Shown: piece by piece, positions 46,001-58,784 of the stretch
Layout: each line of letters begins with the position of its first letter
Position numbering within the stretch: position 1 is the first letter of the stretch
Assembly: GCF_030272615.1 (NCBI RefSeq)
Contig: NC_081415.1
Coordinates: forward strand, 107,760,406-107,824,405
Reading direction: 5' to 3'
DNA length: 64,000 nt
DNA from: Cryptomeria japonica
Taxonomy: Eukaryota > Streptophyta > Pinopsida > Cupressales > Cupressaceae
The notes under the pieces: generated by a model
Seen by the model: only the letters and a program-made list of their open reading frames with translations
The model's database searches: none
Told to the model about the DNA's origin: nothing
Translations under genes and position numbers: made by a program

Positions 46001-49000
46001 CGTACGATCACCCCTAAGAATAAACTAAGTCTCTACTACCCAAAAAAGAAATAGGAGTGCCACTCAATTTTGAGAGTAACATTACAAATCTTCAAATCAA
46101 CTATGTTTTCCATTATTAACCAAAGGAATGGGAAGCTTAATAACTAACTATGAGGCGACTCTAACCATAGGACGAACCCTTTATAAACTTTAGGCTATAA
46201 ACATTGCCCCTAACTTATAAAGTGGACAAACTGAGTTTCAAATCTACAACCATTGTCCATATCTTTTAAGAATGAAATTTGTAAATGTATATCCAAAAAC
46301 TTCTATATCAACTATTGATTTCTAAGATAATTATGTGATTCATAGATATATACATGGGATCTAATACTCTTTTCATCCCTTGAATACTTCAATAATACTA
46401 ATAATACTAACAACTTCCTATTGCTTATTAAAACCCAAAAAATTACAAAGAGATGCAACTTTAACTCGTTCTAATTGTTCTAGTTGAATCATGTACTAAA
46501 AGTAAGATCCTCTTCTACATGATTTTGATTTTGTTTTATTTGCTTCAATATTATTTTCCTTGACCCTTTTAATAATCTTTTATGTTTGTTTTAATCGTGA
46601 TCTAATTAATTTTATGAGTGTGTGTCTACCACCTCTCTTTTTGGTTTTATAAGATTTTGTAATCAATAAAACTAAGTTACTAAAATGAATTCAAAAATAG
46701 CCAACGGACAAACCTAGGCACCGAAAGGCTTGGAAATCCGTTGCCACATCAACATTCCAACATTGAAAATCGGAAGAAGAGCCCTTGCCAAAATAACCTA
46801 ATTCTCAACATTCCAACCAATAGATTCTAACGGCTCCTTTGTTCCAACGTCTATATTCGAATATTTGAATATTTGAATCAATTTGTTCATCCGAGTTTTT
46901 GTTCATTTGAATCTACATTCGAGTATTTGAATGTTTGAATCAACTTCATAGCTTCCATTCTATTTCTGCTGTTCTGAGTCTGTTCGCAATCCTCTGTAAA
47001 TTGGCGCCATTTTAGAAAGGCCAAGCATTTATAGGTAACTTTTTTTGGCTTTCATTTCTGCTTTTATTTTGTAGGATTATAATCCTAAGTATATTCTTTT
47101 CTTTGAATTTTGAGTTATGTTAAGGGGATACCTTTTCTTGGTGATATTTTTATCAAATTGAATTGGGATTTTAAGCTATGTCGTAGATGGTTCAGGGTTT
47201 CATGGCTATGGAAATTATTTTGTTTAAGACCATTTTCATTTATTCTCTTTGGTCGGTCTTGATTCTTGAAATGGTTATTTATGACTGGATTTTTGGTCCT
47301 CCTAAGCGTGTATTATCTTGTACTGTTTAGAATCAGATTGGAGGGTCTTTGTTTGAGAAAATTATTCACAGATATGGTTTGATATTCGGAACAGATTGGA
47401 GGGTGTCTGAGGTCTGTTTAGAGATGATATGTTATCCATGATATACTTCGATTTTTCCCTTGGAATGGTTGGGGTTTAGATAATATTATTAAAAATGACT
47501 CTGATCTGGAATCTTATTTATACCTTCAATTTTTGTTTAATTTTTTTCAGCCTCAAAGATTAGAATTAGGTTCTTATAGATTTTGATTTTGGTGAATGCT
47601 TCAAGCCCTAGATGGCCTGCATATAATATGGGTTTTAAGAGATGAGATTTGTCTTGCTTTCGGTGACTTTTTCTTCTGTTTTGTTCTGTTTGCAGTGAAT
47701 TTCCTCCCCGTGTTATTACTATCCCAAGTATTGATGGTTTAGTTTTACTTCTGAGTTTTGGATTTTGTTTGAAGGCCAACCATTCAGAAGCTCCTGCCGT
47801 ACAGTGTGGTTGATGATGTTTGTCAATTCAAATCTCATTACAGCAGAGAAACCCTCGCATGAATGCATCCAATTTTTCATGGACCTCATTCCCTCTTTCT
47901 TTTTATGAATGTCCTTGTTGCAAGGAATATTCGACTGCAGGAGCATGCATATGCAACATCCTTGTTCTAAGAAATATCTATGGAGTAGACAACAGGAGCC
48001 TGTTCTTCAATGTTTCATGTATGGTGGGGTTTGTTCTGAACTTCTGTGTATTGCAATAGCTCTGTTTTGGGCTGCAATTAATGCAGGAGGCAGGGTAGAT
48101 AGTGTTCTGAAAGACATGGCGATCGCAGCGTTCAAGTCACTGTCGAATTGTAGATCTGTTCAGGCCATTGCCAGACAAGGATGCAGGAAACATGGCTCAA
48201 AGATGACTCTCCAAGATTAAATAAAAAGGGCAGTTCTCTGATCATTATATGATCCGTAAACTTATTCTCTGCTTTTTAGGCATTCAAAGGAAAAGGAACA
48301 GGGCCTGCCAGATCTCAGGGGAAGAAATTTCAAGTTTCTATGGAACAAGAGGCTACAGGATTACTTGACAACTAGGGTTGGTCATATATGCAACAATCCA
48401 ACTATATTGTCACAGAGGGTGTATACAGACGACTAACCTTAGACCACAGACTAAACAACATATTAAGTCCAGTATACAGACAGGTACAAGATTATATACA
48501 CTGATTTACCTAAGTTTATTGTAGATTATATACACTGATTTTCCTTATTATAGATCTTTTATTATATTTGCTACCTCATTTGATTTAGCTAAGTTTATTG
48601 TACTTTTATCGGTTTCATTTATTTACTTACGTTAATATGAGAAAAAGGTTACTGTTACCATTACAAACATATCAATGGTCTATCTATTTTCATATTTTTG
48701 AAATCTTAAAAATTGTTGGTGACTGATTTTATGTGAGATAAACATCTTCATCAATTAAGCCATCAGTAGTTGACTTGCTAGATGCTTACAATATATATTT
48801 CATGTTTCTTCATACGAATTACTGCAACACTGCAACTATTTTGGGGGTTTCTGGTGCTTCATAATCATTTCTATTTTATACTGTCCTTTGCCAAAAGCAA
48901 TGGCAGGTTCAAATTCCACAAAACTAGGCCTTCAAGGATAGATCCATACAATTTCATGATCTCTTCCACCATCTCTGTCACTATTTTCATTGATTTAGTC

Positions 49001-49275
49001 ATTTTTTTCCGAGACACCTCACAAAGTTTCAGAAAGATTTCTCTTCACTACGTACGGGACTAGTTGGTCCCGAATTTTCAATGAAAACAAAAGATCTCTA
49101 AAACCAGACTTGAGCTGTAATGCCACAAACTAAATTCTATTTATAAATGACATTTTCCCAATGATCAAACTGATGATTTTGCAGAGTTTCGGTGGGGTTT
49201 TCCAGTGTTAGAGCAGTCTGTTGTCTTAAAATGATTAGGATTTGTGTGGTTCATGATAAACATCTAGACTTGTTG
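46001..49275. other. Non-coding stretch, copy B
   Basis: Counterpart of 5241-8545, without a convincing gene. The 103-codon frame recurs intact at 47909-48220 with the same protein. The 3' edge is the deletion junction described under findings (CTTGTT at about 49270). Confidence 0.6.
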
Positions 49276-51022
49276 TAGATGTTGTCTTAAGATTTGGAAT
49301 AGATTAGAAAGAATGTATGCAAGGTAGGTATGTTCTGTTGTTTGTTTTGAGGTCTGTTAAGGTGTTGCCTTTTCTTTGTAATTTTATATCAAATTGATTT
49401 GGGATTTAAATTACGTTCAATGGATTTAAGTTATGTTTAAGGGTTTTGGTGAGAAGATTTTCACTGTTTAGATATGTGTTTTTAATCAATTCCTTTGGTT
49501 TCTCATTTTAAGATTTATCTTGTTGTGGTAGAAATTGTTTTAGTACGTGGGGTTATGTGAGATAAGGTTTGTTCTGTTAAGATTTCTCTATTCTCAACTA
49601 CTTTTGGTTTGTCTTTATTGATGAGAATTCCGGTTGTTTGTGATGATTTTTTTGGGCCTCAGATTGCTTTTGCATGTACGGTTTAGTATTTTGAATGTTT
49701 TGTTTAAAACTATTTTCATTTGTTCGAGAGGAATATTCACAGATAGGATTTGGGATTCGGATTAGATTGGAGGGTGTCTGAGCCTGAAATAATTTGATTT
49801 TCACCTCTACTGGTGGAGGTTTAATTAATATTAATAGAATTGATTGTGATCTGGATTCCTTTTGACTGTCATGAAAGGATAGATTTCAATGTTTCATGTA
49901 TGCTGGGATTTGTTGTGTATTGCAGTTGGTGGACAAAGAGTCTGGCAGGGCAATTTATACAGGAGACAAGGCAGACAGTGGACAGTAGCTCAATTTGCAA
50001 TATTACACAAATAATTCAGAATGCACTCTTTACAGGACAATGGACAGTACGCAACTTCTCTTCATCCTTACTCTGTTTCAATCTTTCTTGAATTTCTTTG
50101 ATAATAATCTGGTGTCCAGAGTTTCTATAGTGAAGTCTATAAGTAGGATTTTGGATCTCAGAAGAAGAAAGTTCAAGTTTTTATAGTCCAATTGTACTGC
50201 TGCAGAGGCTGTATAGAGGTAGGTACAAAACTCGAGATCCTATATACTGATTAAAGCTTTATAGGTATTTTATTATATTATATTTGCTAACTCCTCTGAT
50301 TTACCTGTTGATTAAACTTTTATTGATTGCATTTATTAACTTTGGTCAGTATGAAAGGTTACTGTGTTACTGTGAAAAAGTGTTAATGGTTGATAACCAT
50401 CTTTATCAATTAAGTCATTTTTCTACTTTCAAACAAGGTTCTGCATTTTCTAGTCATGCTTAAACATTTTTTTTTCTTTTTATGAATGTGAAGTCTTATC
50501 ATTTAACTAGAGACAACAATATGTAGAATTTGGTATATGCATAAACTCTAATATTTTAATTAATTACTTAATTAAATATTAAACATTTAATTATAAATTA
50601 ATTTTTTTATTGAAATAATTTTTAAATTTTAAGTCAAACTATTAAACTTTTTTTAATATTTTATTAAAAAGTTTACTAAAATCTTAAATCAATTTAAATT
50701 ATTAATTTAAGTTTTATTATATATATATATATAGATTAGAATTTTCAAACTCAACATAAATTTTCTACCTCCCTCCCTCTCTTATTTTTCTCTCCACTAT
50801 CCATTCTCTCGATCACTACCTCCCCCTCCCACTCTCTCTCTCCCCATCCCTAAGTATCCTACCCATTCCCTCTCTCCATATTCACTTCTACCTCTCCATC
50901 TCTATCTTATTACCCACCCCACTCTCTCCATCTATCTCTCTCATGTCTATCTCTCCCCTAGGTCTCTTACCGCTCTCTCTCTAGGCTCTAGACTTCACCT
51001 TTATATCTCTCCTCTCTAGTTC
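49272..51022. other. Non-coding stretch, copy B, after the 4.3-kb deletion
   Basis: Matches 12872-14989 and then the CT-rich tract from 16140, with three internal deletions. No gene is seen. The CT-rich part is about 50768-51022. Confidence 0.75.
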
Positions 51023-52074
51023 TGTCATAACCCTTTTTTGGATCTTGATATGACTTGCTATTATTATTATTATTATTATTATTTGAGCAATGTTAGTTGG
51101 AGATGAAAATTGAATAAGGATGGAATTAGTTTAAAAAGAAGAATTAAATAGTGGTGACAAACTCATGAGATCATAATTTATTTGGAAATTATTTATTTCC
51201 TCAATATTATAATTGAACACATGGTGTAGGAGAAATACGAAAATTCTAGTAAAGAAAATTTCAAATTCAAATATTAAAGGATAAATATTACATTTAGCAA
51301 ATATATGATATGGGAGTTACAAAATTATTCTATGACAAGAATAATTCTATTCATGGTTTTTTCTTATGAGAAAGGAGTTACGAAACTCATTCTTGATAAA
51401 ATGGAGGAAAATTCAAATTCAAATTTTGAATGCATGGTCAAATGTAACACCCTTATAACAACAATCATTTTTGCATGAAATTAATTTAGAAATTATGTAT
51501 TCTCTCAATATGTAATTTAGCACATGTTGTAGGAGGAAATGAGAAGTTTCTAGAAGATAATCTCAAATTTAAATTTTTGCATGTTGTAGTACCTCTCTCT
51601 CGATTGGACTTTTTAGATTTATGTTTTGACTTCAGTTGACTTTTTCATTGGATAGTAGTGGATACATTATATTGTGCTATTTTATTCAGACATTATAATA
51701 TGATGTGTTATACTTTAATATGAGTTTCAGTGTATGTTGTTCATGCAATATTTGATTACTGACATAGACTAACACATTTATTTTATGTTTGTGATGCGTT
51801 ATATACATGTTATCATGTTTGTAAGTGTATGGGGTGCGAGGAAATGATTTTCCTTCATTCACTTCGATGAGATAGGGAACACCATGATTCTCCTTCATCG
51901 GTGTGTCTACTGTGTTGATATATATACATGCATATGTGGTTCGTTGATGCAAAAAATTGCAAGTACAAGTATCGTGTATGTACGAGGTATCGATTCCACC
52001 TGTTTCATAGGTCTGAGCATACCTTATTGACCCGATGTGTCATAACCCTCTTTTTGGACCTCGATAGGACTTGC

Positions 52075-52128
<54 letters not shown>

Positions 52129-52147
52129 TACTACTACTACTACTATT
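52075..52147. repeat. (ATT)n(ACT)n microsatellite
   Basis: About 17 ATT units followed by about 7 ACT units. The same site in copy A X1 has only about 6 ATT units. Confidence 0.95.
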
Positions 52148-53727
52148 ATAATATTAATTTTATAGGTTTGTTAGAAAGAAAAGATAAATTGAAATGAGGT
52201 TGAAGTTTTTAAATAAAAAGGAATTTAAGTGGTGACACACACATGAGGTCATAATTTATTTGAAAATTGCTTATTTTCTCGATATCCTAATTGAGCACAT
52301 GGTGTAGAAGAAATAAGAATATTCTAGAAAAAAAAAATTAGATTTAAAATATTAAGGAATAAATATTATATTTAGCAAATATATGACATGTGAGTTACAA
52401 AATTATTCTATGATAAGAATAATTCTATTCATGGCATCTTTATGACAAAGGAGTTGCAAACTACATTTTGATAAAATGGAGGAGAATTCAAATTTGAATT
52501 TTGAATGCATGGTCAACTGTAACCCCCACTACGAAAACAGTCATTTTTGCATGAAATTAATTTAAAATTATTTATTTTCTCAATATGCTATTTAGCGCAT
52601 GTTGTAGGAGGAAATGAGAAGGTTCTAGAAGAGAATTTCAAATTCAATTTTTGCATGTAACCCCCACTATGACAATTAATCATTTTGCATGAAATTATTT
52701 TGGGAAAAGAATATGGAAATCAATTAATTTCTTTTGTAGTGGGAAAATGATTCTCTTTTCTATATATTGAGCTCTAAATTTTCGAAAAAGGGGAGTTCAA
52801 TGTTTTTTTTGATGATAAAGTAGTCTTGAAATTCTTATGAATTTATTTTCAATACCATGTTAGTTGTAGGAGAAATTTTGTAGATGTGTTGCAGGATTTT
52901 GGAGAAGATCATTACCAAGATTCAAGGAGGAATTGAAGGAGGTCAACAAGGTTCTTCATTCAAATCCAGGTTCCCCTCTTGCATATTCATTGCTTGCTTT
53001 TTCTTTTCAAAGAAAATCTTCTTCTCATCTCTTTCAAAATTTTGCACCTAAGAAAGTTTATATTTTAATTTATTTTTTTTAAAAGAAATCTCTTTTATCC
53101 ATTTCAAATTTTTGCAAGGAAATCTTTTTCAGTTTTTGTTGATTGATTTAATCAAATACATTTAATAAATTGTTTTTCTATCCATAAAAAGAAAAGGAAA
53201 AAAAATCTTCTTTTTTATTCTGTGTAGGAAATAAATAGGTTAATTGGTTTCTTTCAAAATATGCATATACAAATTCGAATATTGTTTAATTTGTTATCTT
53301 TTCCTCAATCAACTTTCTTTATTTTACAAAAAATCAGATTTTTTTTAGAATGGAATATATATATTAGAATAACTTGAACAAAAATAAATCTATTGCCAAA
53401 GTAATCTAAAATCAGAATAAAGAAAACAAAAATAGAAATATATTCATCTCTGTGTATGTTAGATAAGGATTGGAGGAAAACATTCATCTTATTCCCTGTG
53501 CATATATGAATTTTTTTTTAAAAAAAGAAGTAAATCTTGCCTTGATTAATAAATTAGTAAATTTCTCTTCAAATATATATTATATAAGCATATATATCAA
53601 ATTTATTTAAAATAATATTAAATTTATGTTCTAAATTTGTTTGTAGATTTAAGTTTATTTATTTTAAGATTACATAAATATAATTATTATATTGTTAAAA
53701 GATTTTGAGTTAATTACCAATTATTTA

Positions 53728-53730
<3 letters not shown>

Positions 53731-53802
<72 letters not shown>
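53731..53802. repeat. (AC)25(AT)11 microsatellite
   Basis: A compound tract. Copy A at about 19300 has only a few AT units and no AC expansion. Confidence 0.95.
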
Positions 53803-53954
53803 TTTGAGTTAGGAATTGTTTTATTAAAATTGAATTATACTTTAGAGTTTGTAATTAAATTTTGTGTTATTCAAATAATTGAAAAATTATATATATTCTA
53901 ACTTGTTTAGGTAATTGAAATTTATTTGTATCATTAAAATAAGTAGTTCAAATT

Positions 53955-54300
53955 TATTTTATTTTATTTTTATCGGTAAGAGGCCGAGGCCAAGAATTTT
54001 ATTAATCATTTTGAAATTATACATTACTCCACTCGTGCGGGCGCTGGTAAGAAAGAGTGGAGGCGAGAAAACCTTCGGCCTTGCTTGGGACCATAGTCCA
54101 GCTACTCTTATACAATAGTTTCAGATTTTAATACATCATCACCCTGGGCCAGGGTGATCAAGTGGGAGGGTGCTTCTATTTTTCCCCTCCCTTACAAGTC
54201 CTAAATTACAAATTACAATAATCATTTTTCCTCAAGTTCTAGCGATTTGGCTTTGAAGTTGTTCTTTGGTTGTATATAGTATCCCTTAATTGCCCGAGAT
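53955..54300 (-). mobile_element. LINE 3' end
   Basis: On the minus strand this reads KEQLQSQIART-stop (about 54270-54235), then an untranslated tail ending ATAAAATTCTTGGCCTCGGC and CTCTTACCGATAAAA with an A-rich tail, a plant LINE-type 3' terminus. The 5' extent is unclear; recognisable coding sequence stops near 54300. It lies exactly where the large duplication loses homology. Confidence 0.65.
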
Positions 54301-55526
54301 ATACCTATTTGGCCTGCATGGTTAGTTTCTCAAACACTTGGCAGATTTGTTAGATTCGTTCATTCAAATATTTCAACTGAAATTTTATCTATAAATCTTG
54401 AAAGTTACCACAATAAAAAATCCTGTGAAACCTATCCTCACAGATCATGAAATAAAGAGGTATATAAAAACTTTAAATGGAATTGGGTTTCCAATTTCAT
54501 ATATCTTGGGCCCAATCATGATTGACCTATGACCCATCCAGACAATGAATCTTCAGTTTACCAACTCTTGTTTTTGCTCCTGGATGCTATCCCTAGTAGA
54601 GGATAAGATCCAGGCTACAATAACAAGAGTAGGTAAAAGAGATTCGGTCAATCCAACCTCCCCCTCCCTGTAGATTTATAACAGAGAAGATAACGGAGTA
54701 AATGATTATCCAAATTTTGTATGTTAGCCACATATAATCTTGTTGGTAAACGGATTTGTTGCTTTAAGAAACTTTCTTGAAAAACTCTGTTTTGCCCTGT
54801 AATTAGCAACAAAACGTTCACAACAGTTGAAGAATCACAAAGAAATGGTAATTCTTCTCTGCGTTTGAGAGGGGCAGCTCCCTCGTATAATGGGGGTATT
54901 TGGATTTTTCAAAAATTTAAAGAACGAACAATAAAGAAAGATTGCATGCCATATAAGGTATGAATCTAGATTAAAATAAATTCCATATAATCAAGTTTGA
55001 GATACCACAACTTGAAATAAACTTCTTCACATTCAATGTTAAAGGGAAAGCATTGCGTAATCATCAATCAAACATATTGATAATAACCCATGAGAATAAG
55101 TTGAACACACATCCAAATTGATCTCTATTGCTTAATTGCTTGAATAATACTATCCAAGTCTCTTATACAAAGCTTGTGAAAAAGTGGGATCCCCTTTCAT
55201 TGAATAATAATGAGGTATATATAGGAGAAGTGGTAACCACCTGAGGTAACTACCCTAACTACCTTTACAACTACTTTATAACTTCCTCAACTACTTGAAA
55301 TAACTTCCTCAATTTTGGGAGAAATAACTACTTAGAATAACTACCCAAAATGAGAACTTAGGATAACTACCTCATATGAAAAGAGCCAAGATTATCCTTT
55401 ATTACAATACAGAAATAGAGATGAGAGAAAAGGAAACTCGATCATGAGAGTTATTTACAAGAAAGACAAAAACATGATGCGAGTAACACAACAAAAATAA
55501 AGGCTATACAAAATGCAACTCTGCAC
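54301..55526. other. Spacer downstream of the 1085-aa ORF
   Basis: No gene is seen. Between 55240 and 55380 the phrase AACTACYTNANNTAACT recurs many times as an irregular tandem repeat. A purine-rich word, GAAAGGGGATCCC on the minus strand (about 55190-55202), looks like a polypurine tract, but no matching LTR was found. Confidence 0.5.
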
Positions 55527-58500
55527 TTATTCTAAGCTAACTCCTTGCGCTGCCGATGAGGTTGTCGCTTCTATAGGCACATTATGTTGTTCAGGTCCTT
55601 TGTCTCTGAATATTCTGAAAAGTCTGATGGCTGAAGTGACGGATTTTCCTTTGGGAATTAGGATGTTAGCTATCCTCATTTTCCATGTCTTCAAGTTTCT
55701 ATGAATGCCACTTAGTTCTGTCACCATGCTGAGTGTCTGAGGCATAGAAATTCTCAAGGAAGAGTAAATATCAATCAACCTTTCGATGGTATTTTCACTG
55801 AAGTTTGTCTTGTTAAAAAGCTGTTGATCTACCATGTTCTGGAAGCTATTCTGTAACACCTGCGAATCTTCCATCAATGTCACATCTGGGAGAAGAGTAG
55901 TGAGTTGTCCTTGGAGTTTGGTACACACTTGATCACATGAAAGCATGAGCTTTTCTAACTCTGATGAAACTTGATCTATGATCACTAGTTTCCAGTTAAT
56001 GCTTTCCATCCATATCTCTAGATAATGTTTTTCATTATTAGGCAAGATTTTCTCGGTTGCAAGGGTGTCCATTCCAATTTCTATCATTTGTTTAAAATCA
56101 TTCACAATTTCTTTCCAAGCTGCCTCCTCTTTCTTGACATTCCTCAAGTCTTTCTCAATAGTATTTTTCTTTATTAAGGCTTCATCATGGATAGATTTTG
56201 CTTGGACTAGGAATTCACATGCGAGAGTTTTGACCTTTTCTACCCATCCTTCAGTTACCTTTCCATAGGCTTGGTACTTTTGAAGATTATCCATAACATT
56301 CTTTTCAATTACTCCTTCTGGTGTAATTGGCTGGCGATCTACACTTAGTGGCATAGTGGAGGTATCAACTACGGATCTCAAGTAAGAAGACAAAGTGTGC
56401 ACCTGTTGTTTCAATTGATCCTTGGATTGCTTATCCTTTTCACTTCTCTCCACCATTCTGGCTGCCATCACATTAAAGTTCTGAATATCAGACTCATGAG
56501 AAGAAGGTCCCATATCAATCTTTGTCACAACAAAGTCCACAGAGGTGGCTTCATTTGTATCTTTCTCAGATATGGGTTGAGCAATCTCTAAGCACATATT
56601 CCTTGAATTTGGATCAGTCTTTATTCTTGAGGATACTTTGAGTTTCTTCGGTTTCTCAGCTCTTTCAAAAAGATCAGATATGCTACTAAATTCAGGTACC
56701 ACTAGCTTTTCTACCCTCCTCTTCTTCAATAGACTTTGTTCTAACCATGGGAATGAAGAATTTTCTGTGGACCCTTGGATGTTTTCCTGCCTTGCTACCA
56801 GTGTTGTAGTCGCCTCTCTGATTTCTTCAAATTGATCGCTTGGATTGCTTGGAAATGATGAATCCATGACTAAAGTATTTTGTTGTGCTTCTTGTCGTAG
56901 GGATTCAAAAGGAACTGAGGGAGATATGGAATGCATTCCATCATCAAATCTTGTGTCATCTAGAATTTCCACTGGAACTTGATCCTTCACTTGACTTGCA
57001 ATAGAATTTTCTTCTATGTCTTTTTCTTTGGATTTCTTCCTCTTTTGTCGGGGTTCATCACCACATGTGTTTTGAAGATTGTTCCTCCTTGGAGGGTCTT
57101 CATCTCCATCACTTCCTTGAGTATTCTGGCAAGAAGGAGTATCGCTAGCTAGAGTATGGGAAGAATGCAGCGACGTAGAGCTCTCAAGCTGACTTCCTTT
57201 CTTTCTTGGAGTTTCCTTTGTTGGTCTGGTAGCAGTCATTTGAGTAATCTTCTTCTTAATCCAGGCTTCAGAATTCTTGATTACAAAACTTGTTCTTTCT
57301 CTAACATCTCTCATTTCCGGACCTGCCCAATTCAAACTGGGAAGTGGCTGGGACTGGACTTGCTCAAAATAGATAGGATCAATCAAATCAGATCCATCAT
57401 CTTCAATGCCTTCTATGGTCCAATCCATCTTGAAATCTTTCATTTGCTTCAAAGTTAACCTGGTCCAATCTCTTTTTCTAACCTCGAATTCATCTTCGCA
57501 ATCCTCCCAAAAGTCTTCGAGATTAGGAAAATGAAAATAGCCAGGGCCTAACTTTAAGCTGCTCTTGACATAATCCTTACTATCAAAAGGAAACCTCATC
57601 TTATATGGATACAAGTTGACCTTGGATAAAGCTTTTTCTGTCTCATCTTCTCTTGAACTTGACTCACATCTATAGTGCCCGAGACAAATGGGAAAGGCTA
57701 CCCCTCTATTCTTTCTATCTCTGCATTTCTTTTGAACTGAAACCAATTGCCAACAAAGCTCAACTAAAATGAGCTTATCATGAACATATCTGGGTAGCTT
57801 GTGTGGATAACCTTCAAATCCTCCTACTCGAAGATAGGTAAATCTCAGAAACTGGATGAAGAAACTTCCATATTTCTTTATCAATTTAGCAGCTTCCTTT
57901 GATATTCTGGTGGCGATGTCTCCTTGTAATAACCTTACTGCCCACATTGTGAAAGCATCATTCACCCGCCTGAAATACACAAAGCTTTCTTCAAGTTGCA
58001 ATTGCTTGTAATAATGGTAAACTTGAGTTTCTTGATTCAGGACACCATTAGTACTCAACCCTGGCCATGATCTCAAATTAGCAATAGCATATATCAAGTA
58101 AGAGATCATATGGAAACGTCGACTTGTTTTAAAGTGCACTAACTGGTCATGTATGCAGTTGCTGATGAGATGGCCCCAGTTAATGAATTGTTTACCAGCA
58201 GAGATGACTGTTATGAAGAGATACATCCACATTTCAAACTCAGTGGAGTCAGGACTTCCTGTCACTCTATGGAGTAACAAAATCAAGTAACAAATCTCTT
58301 TGATGAAAAGAGAACGATGGAGTGTTTTTGGAAGCTGAGACTGTCCTCCCCGTGGTGCAACCATCCATTCTTTAGCCAGATTGTTAAGGCATTTGCTTCT
58401 ATTGTCGCTGAAGTATTTATAGGCTTTTTGCTTATCAATGTGAGTGAACTTTTCCTTATATGGCAAACGAAGAATAATAGCTATTGAAATTCCGTCTAGT

Positions 58501-58784
58501 TTGGCCATTAAGGATCCATCTGCAGCTCTTATCTCTCTCGCATCGGGATTATATCTTTTTGAGCATTCTAGTACCAAATCTGCACATTGAATTGATATGG
58601 GAAAACATGCTGCTTCAATCAAGCCACTTCCCGCCACTCTGCAAGACAATTTTGATCTGTCACCTTCCATGAAGAACCTTTTGATCTCCTGCAAATTTAT
58701 GTGCCCAATCTTGGTATCATGAACCTCTGGAATCATGGTGGTGATCATCGGAGCGTACTCGTACTCCTGAGCTTTGTACTTCAT
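55527..58784 (-). CDS. Uncharacterised intact 1085-aa protein
   Basis: This is the only long undamaged frame in the window: 1085 codons, no intron, ATG at 58784 (CATCATGA), TAA at 55527. I do not recognise a family with confidence. Residues 1-500 look globular and partly hydrophobic (SLFIKEICYLILLLHRV at about 158-174; MWMYLFITVISAGKQF at 185-200). The stretch IRAADGSLMAKLDGISIAII and LRLP (about 85-107) resembles the short strand-turn-helix phrase seen in plant mobile-domain and other transposon-derived proteins, a weak likeness. Residues 510-720 are polar and probably disordered, with basic nuclear-signal-like clusters QKRKKSKEK (580-588) and KKRR (687-690). Residues 770-1040 are mostly helical, probably coiled coil. 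With no introns and repeats all round, it may be an accessory ORF of a large retroelement or a domesticated gene. Confidence 0.75.
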   Translation of the reverse strand: MKYKAQEYEYAPMITTMIPEVHDTKIGHINLQEIKRFFMEGDRSKLSCRVAGSGLIEAACFPISIQCADLVLECSKRYNPDAREIRAADGSLMAKLDGISIAIILRLPYKEKFTHIDKQKAYKYFSDNRSKCLNNLAKEWMVAPRGGQSQLPKTLHRSLFIKEICYLILLLHRVTGSPDSTEFEMWMYLFITVISAGKQFINWGHLISNCIHDQLVHFKTSRRFHMISYLIYAIANLRSWPGLSTNGVLNQETQVYHYYKQLQLEESFVYFRRVNDAFTMWAVRLLQGDIATRISKEAAKLIKKYGSFFIQFLRFTYLRVGGFEGYPHKLPRYVHDKLILVELCWQLVSVQKKCRDRKNRGVAFPICLGHYRCESSSREDETEKALSKVNLYPYKMRFPFDSKDYVKSSLKLGPGYFHFPNLEDFWEDCEDEFEVRKRDWTRLTLKQMKDFKMDWTIEGIEDDGSDLIDPIYFEQVQSQPLPSLNWAGPEMRDVRERTSFVIKNSEAWIKKKITQMTATRPTKETPRKKGSQLESSTSLHSSHTLASDTPSCQNTQGSDGDEDPPRRNNLQNTCGDEPRQKRKKSKEKDIEENSIASQVKDQVPVEILDDTRFDDGMHSISPSVPFESLRQEAQQNTLVMDSSFPSNPSDQFEEIREATTTLVARQENIQGSTENSSFPWLEQSLLKKRRVEKLVVPEFSSISDLFERAEKPKKLKVSSRIKTDPNSRNMCLEIAQPISEKDTNEATSVDFVVTKIDMGPSSHESDIQNFNVMAARMVERSEKDKQSKDQLKQQVHTLSSYLRSVVDTSTMPLSVDRQPITPEGVIEKNVMDNLQKYQAYGKVTEGWVEKVKTLACEFLVQAKSIHDEALIKKNTIEKDLRNVKKEEAAWKEIVNDFKQMIEIGMDTLATEKILPNNEKHYLEIWMESINWKLVIIDQVSSELEKLMLSCDQVCTKLQGQLTTLLPDVTLMEDSQVLQNSFQNMVDQQLFNKTNFSENTIERLIDIYSSLRISMPQTLSMVTELSGIHRNLKTWKMRIANILIPKGKSVTSAIRLFRIFRDKGPEQHNVPIEATTSSAAQGVSLE

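Larger units (their letters stand above)
51023..53960 (-). mobile_element. Copy B of the nested repeats X2, H and X1 (left parts only)
   Basis: X2 begins at 51023 (TGTCATAACCC); H begins at 51585 after CATGT; X1 begins at 52038 after the intact target site CGATG (52033-52037). X1 is cut at about 53960 by a LINE 3' tail, and its right part is not seen later in the window. The nesting order is the same as in copy A, so it predates the large duplication. Confidence 0.8.
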
